Assembly (NCBI GenBank): GCA_029962745.1 | Contig: CM057157.1 | Span: 22,562,088 to 22,626,087, forward strand | Reading direction: 5' to 3' | Source: Echinometra lucunter | Lineage: Eukaryota; Echinodermata; Echinoidea; Camarodonta; Echinometridae | Length of the DNA: 64,000 nt | Shown: in pieces, positions 58,119-64,000 of the stretch | Layout of the letters: every line of letters starts with the position of its first letter | Position numbering within the stretch: the stretch's first letter is position 1 | Notes under the pieces: model-generated | What the model was told of the DNA's origin: nothing | What the model saw: only the letters and a program-made list of their open reading frames with translations | Databases searched by the model: none | Translations under genes and position numbers: made by a program

Positions 58119-59108
58119 TCCCTCCCTGTAAAGTATAATCAATGAAATCACATTAAATAAAAATTACTTAAAGAAGTAGTAGAACTTGCAATCTTTAGAG
58201 GGAGACAACCGTGAACAGCCCTCAGCACTCATTCTGCAGATCTGCATCATAACGAACTTTAATAACACAGTTCACATGGACTTGTAGTCTTGTACCATTG
58301 GACCATTAAAGCTTTTTACTTGTACAAGAAAGCTCACAAGATGCATGTGTATATGTACAGGTACATGTACCATCTAAAGAGGGGCCTGCATGTGAACTAT
58401 ACAGTACAAACTAACAATGTACATGAACATGTACATAGAGGCACATGTACATATACAAATCAATTTTCAGCTGGATAAAATTCAGATTCAAGTTTAATGC
58501 CATACTGTCTGCGCACCCACGGTAATTTGAGCTGCAAAATTAAATCTAGATATGTATGAAAGCCACCTACGTGTACAAGGTCTCTCTTGAACCAAGGAGA
58601 GGCCTGCTTATTAAACACACAACCTAACAATGAAGAGGCAATGGCCTCTAACATTGTTAGCTGGCTAAGATCAGATTCAAGTTTGTTGTCAACCCATGGC
58701 ATGCAGCCTGTGTACAGTCCTTCTAGTGTGACCTTTCACTCCCAGCCTCCATGCACAGCATGCAGTATCTAGGGAGGAGGCCTTCGTCTAGTCTGTGTCA
58801 ATTAAACCCTATGCAAGGACAACTGTAAAACGGCAGTATCCTTTTTCAGCAAATTTACATGTACCTACATGTCTACCACTGTAGTATGCAGAACAAGACA
58901 TACAGTGTATTTTGATAAATGACGCTGAATATTCAAGATCAAGTTCAATCTATTTCACATCTCTTTAAAAACATACAATATTGTACAGACATGAGTTTAT
59001 AAACAGTACAACAATGTTGACATATTTACAAATACATGTATAAATACAAGTAGAACATTTTTTTTCTCCAGTTGTCTCCTCCACAATACTTACATGTATA
59101 ATACTTAT
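58119..59108. other. Gene-free stretch with one unassigned open region
   Basis: 58460-58702 on the minus strand is open for 80 codons and reads protein-like (LTMLEAIASSLLGCVFNKQA), but has no domain I know and no clear splice pair. CAGATTCAAGTTTAATG and CAGATTCAAGTTTGTTG are repeated within it. Confidence 0.25.
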
Positions 59109-59282
59109 GGGGTGTTGCAAGAAGGTTGCAATCAATTGCAAATAATTGCTAATTTTGAAACAACCATTCTGATTGGCTCAGGGTCTGCCCTTTTAAGAAG
59201 ACATGCATGCAACAATGATTTTGATTGGCCAGTGACAATCAGTTGCAACTTGCAATCGATTGCAACTTTCTTGCAACACCCC
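59109..59282. mobile_element. 174-bp MITE, copy B
   Basis: 173 of 174 bases identical to 38810-38983, same orientation, AT on both sides, unrelated flanks. Confidence 0.85.
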
Positions 59283-59448
59283 ATTAATGTACCATATAGC
59301 GTGTAACTGCTTCAACATGGGCAAAAATACTGAACAATAAAAAAAATGTTGTACAGTACTACTATATTTCATTTCCACACAGAGCTATGATAAAATCATG
59401 ATCACTAAGCTTGGGTCTTCAATATTTTGTGGCTGTTTCTGGGATTTC

Positions 59449-59519
<71 letters not shown>

Positions 59520-60436
59520 GGGCTTGTTTAGGATTTTTGTGGGGGGGGGGGGGGGGGGAGTATGTGTATTTGTTCGTTTGTTTGTTTTTAATTGGGAAGG
59601 GGAGCGGGTGCCAGGTAACCTGGCAAGTGAATTGGTAGCATCTGGACGTAGAGGCCTATGCTACAGTGTACATTTTTGTAAACTGATGAACTACACTGTA
59701 AGACACATGTTCACTGTACCAGTAAATCTGAGTGTAAAAAAAATATGCCCAACTACAATGTACATGTAAGAACAAGCATACTTTTCATCATTGAGCAAAG
59801 AAAAAGTTTTGAACCTTTGGAAACATGCACTAGTAAGGCTTCCAATTAAGAATCCTTTCTGAATCACAAACGCTGAATCTGGATGGCTTAAGGTTGTATT
59901 GTTGTAGACTAAGCCAACGTTCTGCATCTTGGGCGAAACATCTGCTGGGCAATAAAGCTTCTAGCGACACGACCAACCCTACCCTAAAGACAGACCCTAC
60001 GCATTCAATATTCCCATTAGCTTCACCATCAAGTTGTGATGAGTTCCGCAGACATAAACACAACGGAATGCGTGCCATATGCATTGTACAGTCATGAGTG
60101 AATTGCGCAAAGTTCTTGATTGAACTGACTTGTAATGTCATCTATGATCTAGTACAATGTACATATGTAGGGTACATGTACGAACTACATTTAAACTTAA
60201 TTCAAAACTGAAACCAAAGAGATTCAGTGAAAGAAATGATGAAAGAAGGGGCAGTGGAAAGGCTACCAGTAAGTTCTCTTTGAATAATTATACTAGAGAA
60301 CAGATATTGACACTTCCTTTATTAATAAAAGCATCTACATCCAGACCCAGGCAAGATTTCAGAACCAGATACAACATTGTACAAAATTGTAGGCCTACAT
60401 AGATTTTCTAAGTTCACTTCTTAGATTACATGTACC
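59283..60436. other. Simple repeats and an unassigned open region
   Basis: (TC)n then (TTTC)n at 59457-59519, G-run at 59539-59558. 59830-60141 is open for 103 codons on the minus strand (DAERWLSLQQYNLKPSRF) without recognisable domain; 59894-60097 is also open on the plus strand. Confidence 0.3.
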
Positions 60437-60757
60437 AATAAACCCCATAATCAATGTATGTTCAGAAGAATTGCTTTTTACATAACATACTTTGACTATG
60501 GGGTAAGAAAATGTGTAACTTCCAAGAAAATTGAGAAAATGTGAAATTTCATGAACAGAGTGAATGGAGACCTGCACGCATATGATGTCATCAGTGTTGC
60601 CAATTTGCAGAGCCGAGAGTAATTTACTAGAAAATTTAAATGAGTGTAATTTTCTTATTCTTTGACCAATTTTGCTCATTTCTTTTTTTAAAATGCTGTT
60701 CAAATTGAACTCCTTTTATTGAAACAGTAAAACTTCTAAGGTGGACTTTCCCTTTAA
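60437..60757. mobile_element. TTAA fold-back element, copy 5 (one arm plus loop)
   Basis: Begins inside the centre of the family (CCCCATAATCAATGTATG), keeps the complete right arm and ends GGTGGACTTTCCCTTTAA. The left arm is missing. Confidence 0.8.
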
Positions 60758-62564
60758 TATTTATCTTTCAGGGAGAATGTACTGAGAAATCAGGGAGATC
60801 TTTCTCTAATTAAACACAATCCAATGGAGGAAATCAATGTATGAATCAGGGAGATGTTGAAAAATGAAAATATGAAGATTTTTCACTCTAAAATCAGCCA
60901 ATTTTCAGGGAGTCTCCCTGACAATCAGAGAGACTTGACAGCTCTGCTAAAATTACAAAAATGCAATATGCATGTATCTACTGTATATGTACAACAGCGT
61001 TCCACGCTAATTTTTTGTAATGGGTCCAGATTTGAATCTGAGCTCTCCATGTATTGAGCCAGTGTAAAAATGATTCATGGGGGGGGGGGGGGTGGGGTCC
61101 GGACCTAAATTTGGGGGACCTCATATGTCTCGGGCACCTGAAAGTGTCAAGCCCTGTGTACAATTTACAGCACTTCTAAGCCTCTGACACATTCAGTACG
61201 TTATTCAATTTGATGCAATTATTATTTGGTCATTATGAAAAGTGTGCTTTGGCGACAATTGCTTCACAGTCCATATTCTACTCACATGAAGGCCTACATG
61301 TACATGTACATCATACATGTTCACCAACTAAAATCTTGACTTCAAATAACAAATGAGGGCATACAGTATACATGTACCGAAAGTTCTCAGCTTCTACCCT
61401 TGACCAAACACTAAACCTGAAGTTCCGAACCTCCCCTAAAACCAAACTGCAACCCCAAGCATTACCCTAGATACATGTATCTTTGTTTGAGGGAGTTAAG
61501 CACAGAGCCATCACTGCCAAACCTGAAAACATCCATTGTTGTCAGTACACAATTAATTTCTGCTTTGTACAATTTCCACTGCTCAAGCTTTCACCCTTAA
61601 AATTCTATCTATTTACATGTACAAGTATTCGGCTGAATACACAGAATCCCAGCTGCCACTAGGATATTGGGACAAAGGACCTATAATATGTGTAATCTCT
61701 ATTCTTTTTTTCTTCCATCAAATTCACTGAAGTACATGTACATGCATAACTCCTGTATGGTGAAGCATAAAGTGAATAAGGCCTTAGGGGTCATGGTTCT
61801 CGCCACAACATAACACACATGGTTCCAATACCATGTGTAAAGGGTTTCAGACAAGGAAGAACCATGTGTGAAATTGCTGCACCATGCGAGGCAACAAGGG
61901 TAAAAAAAAATATTGGAGTATATATTCCTAACAATAATGATAAATGTCACAGATTGTTTTGCTTTTTGGCAATATATTTTTACTTTTATGCCATTAGTAG
62001 ACAACTCCTGCTTACCAAGAAGTATTTTTCATCCTTTTACTATACTGCTGCCACACCTAACTTTAGGTGTTATTCCGTAAAACTTCCGAAACTTCCACGC
62101 TTTGCGCAGAGTGGGAACCGTGTGTGCATTTTTTTCTAGTGAGAACCCTGTTCGGGGTCATGACAAATTATAATCCTTTCACATCCCGAGATTGAGAGTA
62201 CATGGGGCATATGTATGAATGAATCCTCCTCTTTAAAACACAATCAATATTTTTTTTTTTTTAAGGATTAAAATAGGTTTCTATTTGGAATGAATATTTA
62301 ACATAATTCCTACTCAGTAACGGTACATGTAAGTGTTTCAAAATTTCTAATAATACATTAAACTCATTTTATTGCTGACATATATGAACATGCACCTGTA
62401 CATGTAAGAACATGTTAAGTAAACTGCTGTTCAGTTCCCATCTTTCCTGCAATATATAAATCCCACTCATATATTCAGTGTTTGTATAATTGACATGCAC
62501 AGGCCTACACTCCATATACGTACTTGTAATTACAATTTAGAATTTATAAGTGGTAGGATGGGGG
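60758..62564. other. Gene-free stretch
   Basis: CAGGGAG-type motif repeated at 60770, 60802, 60849 and 60907. G-run at 61079-61091. The AAGTGTCAAGCCCTGTG end near 61141 resembles the CAGGGCT element family. No gene. Confidence 0.35.
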
Positions 62565-62792
62565 GTTGGGTGTCCGGACACGTAACAAAAATGAAGCCTT
62601 CTTTTTTGTCTTTGGATTAGACCCCTCTAAACAAAAACTATGCATTGATTTGTGCTAATCATCATCAATATTTGTTCTCTATAATATTGTCTAACATTTT
62701 GTGCTAAAACATTTAAGAGATTTGCTTGTGAACTTTTTCAATTGGCTGTTTAAAATCGACTGTCGGATACACAACCTGTCCGGACACCCAAC
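62565..62792. mobile_element. MITE with GTTGGGTGTCCGGACA ends
   Basis: GTTGGGTGTCCGGACA at 62565-62580 is exactly inverted at 62777-62792. The terminus itself contains the palindrome TGTCCGGACA. About 228 bp. Confidence 0.7.
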
Positions 62793-64000
62793 AACTGGGT
62801 ATAACTGAAAATTTGTCCTGTACACGTTCTGATACTTATAAACATCTCACTACACTTGTACTTACATGTATTTCCTAATTCTTGGAAAATGAATTACTAT
62901 TTGTAATGTGAATCAATTGAAATGAATCTCAATTAAATTATTCCTACATTATTTCTCAGTAATGATAGTACAACCAAGAATACACAGTATACATGTATGT
63001 GTAATATCATTTATGCCAGCCTTTTCTCCATCTTGTCTGCATCCCTCCTCCCCCCCCCCCCCCCCCCCCCCCCCTTCCCCTATACTCATGAATAGCATAA
63101 TAGATGCACAACATCTACATGTACATGTACATGCATAAATCACAGCTGAGCTGCTGTTTAGAATGTTAAGAACTGGTGACAAAAGGACCTTATTGTGTAG
63201 TACATGTATGTATTGATTTTTCTTTAAAAGCAGCATTGATTAATCAATACTTCCTACATGTACATGTACATGTATGCACTGGTGCATGCAGAGGGCACAA
63301 CAAACACATGGCCAGCATGATGTATAGTACATCATGTCCATGTATGATGTCTGGAGAATAATCAAATTCAAATTTTGATTTACTCACTTCCCACAGCAAG
63401 GACGAAAACAAAACGAAAAATGGCATTTATATACATGTAGCTACATGTAATCTTGCAGAATAGACTGTTTTTGTCCTGCACTAACTCCTAGATCAAATTT
63501 GCTACTCCTTTATTATCACTTTCTGCCTTCTTACTGCCAAAAATAAACATATCAAACATATTAAAATGTTTCAAAGTAGCACAAGTCCAAATTCCAATCA
63601 CAATTCAATGTCGGTGTCAGCGTTATGACATTGCATACGCCTAACGTTAGAAATAGAGTTACATGCACATCAGAAGTGATCTATTTTTTGGAGTCTCTGG
63701 ACTCCCTTGAAAAGAACAGAGACATTTCCAGTCGTACTTTACATTTTGATTTGAACTTTGATTTACAATTTCCTTATATTTCTCTGTTAATTTCATATGT
63801 TTATATTTGATCTCTTTTTAATATTACGGAAAATAAAACCAAAACCAACCAACACAGAGGTCAGATTCAGAACAGTGACACACAGAAAAACTGCAACTTT
63901 AACTGTTACTACTAAAAATACCAGTGTTAGATCCAACTTCTTTAGAAAAATAGATAATTTGAATTTTTGATTAGGCCTAACATACATGTAAGTTCTTAAA
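62793..64000. other. Gene-free stretch
   Basis: C-run of about 25 bases at 63051-63074, TACATGTA clusters at 63117-63131 and 63256-63273. No gene signal to the end of the window. Confidence 0.4.

Noticed and set aside
57749..58151. Ser/Phe-rich and Lys/Glu-rich frames of 120-129 codons
   Set aside because: Translation of the CTTT microsatellite.
59830..60141. 103-codon minus-strand frame
   Set aside because: Reads somewhat protein-like but has no domain, no splice pair and an open plus-strand frame opposite; kept only as a note in the regional entry.
1..64000. tRNA, rRNA or known ncRNA genes
   Set aside because: No box A/B pair with cloverleaf and no rRNA or snRNA core sequence was recognised by eye; a covariance-model scan would decide.

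Overview
This is a stretch of animal nuclear DNA. It is AT-rich, has intron-style splice signals, and is packed with short non-autonomous DNA transposons, microsatellites and dispersed copies of the palindrome TACATGTA. The repeat style suggests a marine invertebrate deuterostome, most likely an echinoderm such as a sea urchin: fold-back elements built from short tandem modules, 150-160 bp satellites with DR1-like TGACCTTTGACC cores followed by ACGG microsatellites, and TTAA-flanked fold-backs. That assignment is an inference; no species-diagnostic gene is visible.

Coding content is very low. The best gene piece is one 355-codon internal exon on the minus strand (13336-14400), with a clean acceptor, a clean GTAAGT donor and phase 0 at both ends. 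It encodes one membrane segment followed by a long, cysteine-free segment with ten N-glycosylation sequons. This resembles the stem of a type II Golgi or cell-surface glycoprotein, but I cannot name the gene. A second, weaker candidate exon lies on the plus strand (16062-16192). One frame looks like the core of an Ig domain, and a second open frame may indicate a frameshift. A 500-base assembly gap (14558-15057) lies between the two. No RNA gene was recognised.

Layout: 0.1-2.3 kb holds two TIR elements, one with a nested insertion. 5.4-6.3 kb holds two adjacent fold-back elements. 9.3-10.8 kb holds a triple-CRE palindrome and a degenerate tandem array split by a small transposon. 11.4-12.9 kb holds a pearl-like satellite element inside the intron next to the main exon. 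17.7-19.5 kb is a CpG-rich repeat region. 23.2-26.6 kb holds two members of one TTAA element, one interrupted by a second satellite element, plus an interstitial telomere-like array. 27.5 kb and 48.4 kb hold full fold-backs. 30.1-31.1 kb holds a 9-bp-TSD element interrupted by an 803-bp fold-back, and its uninterrupted relative lies at 44.1 kb. 31.7-41.3 kb holds TIR elements, pyrimidine-rich tracts and diverged tandem arrays. 43.0-50.4 kb holds more fold-backs. 54.4-62.8 kb holds more small TIR elements, another tandem array, a large CTTT microsatellite and a second copy of a nearly identical 174-bp MITE.

The most interesting themes are (1) nested insertions that can be resolved because an empty relative lies in the same window, (2) satellite-bearing elements that carry arrays of consensus nuclear-receptor DR1 sites into an intron, and (3) several long perfect or near-perfect hairpins.
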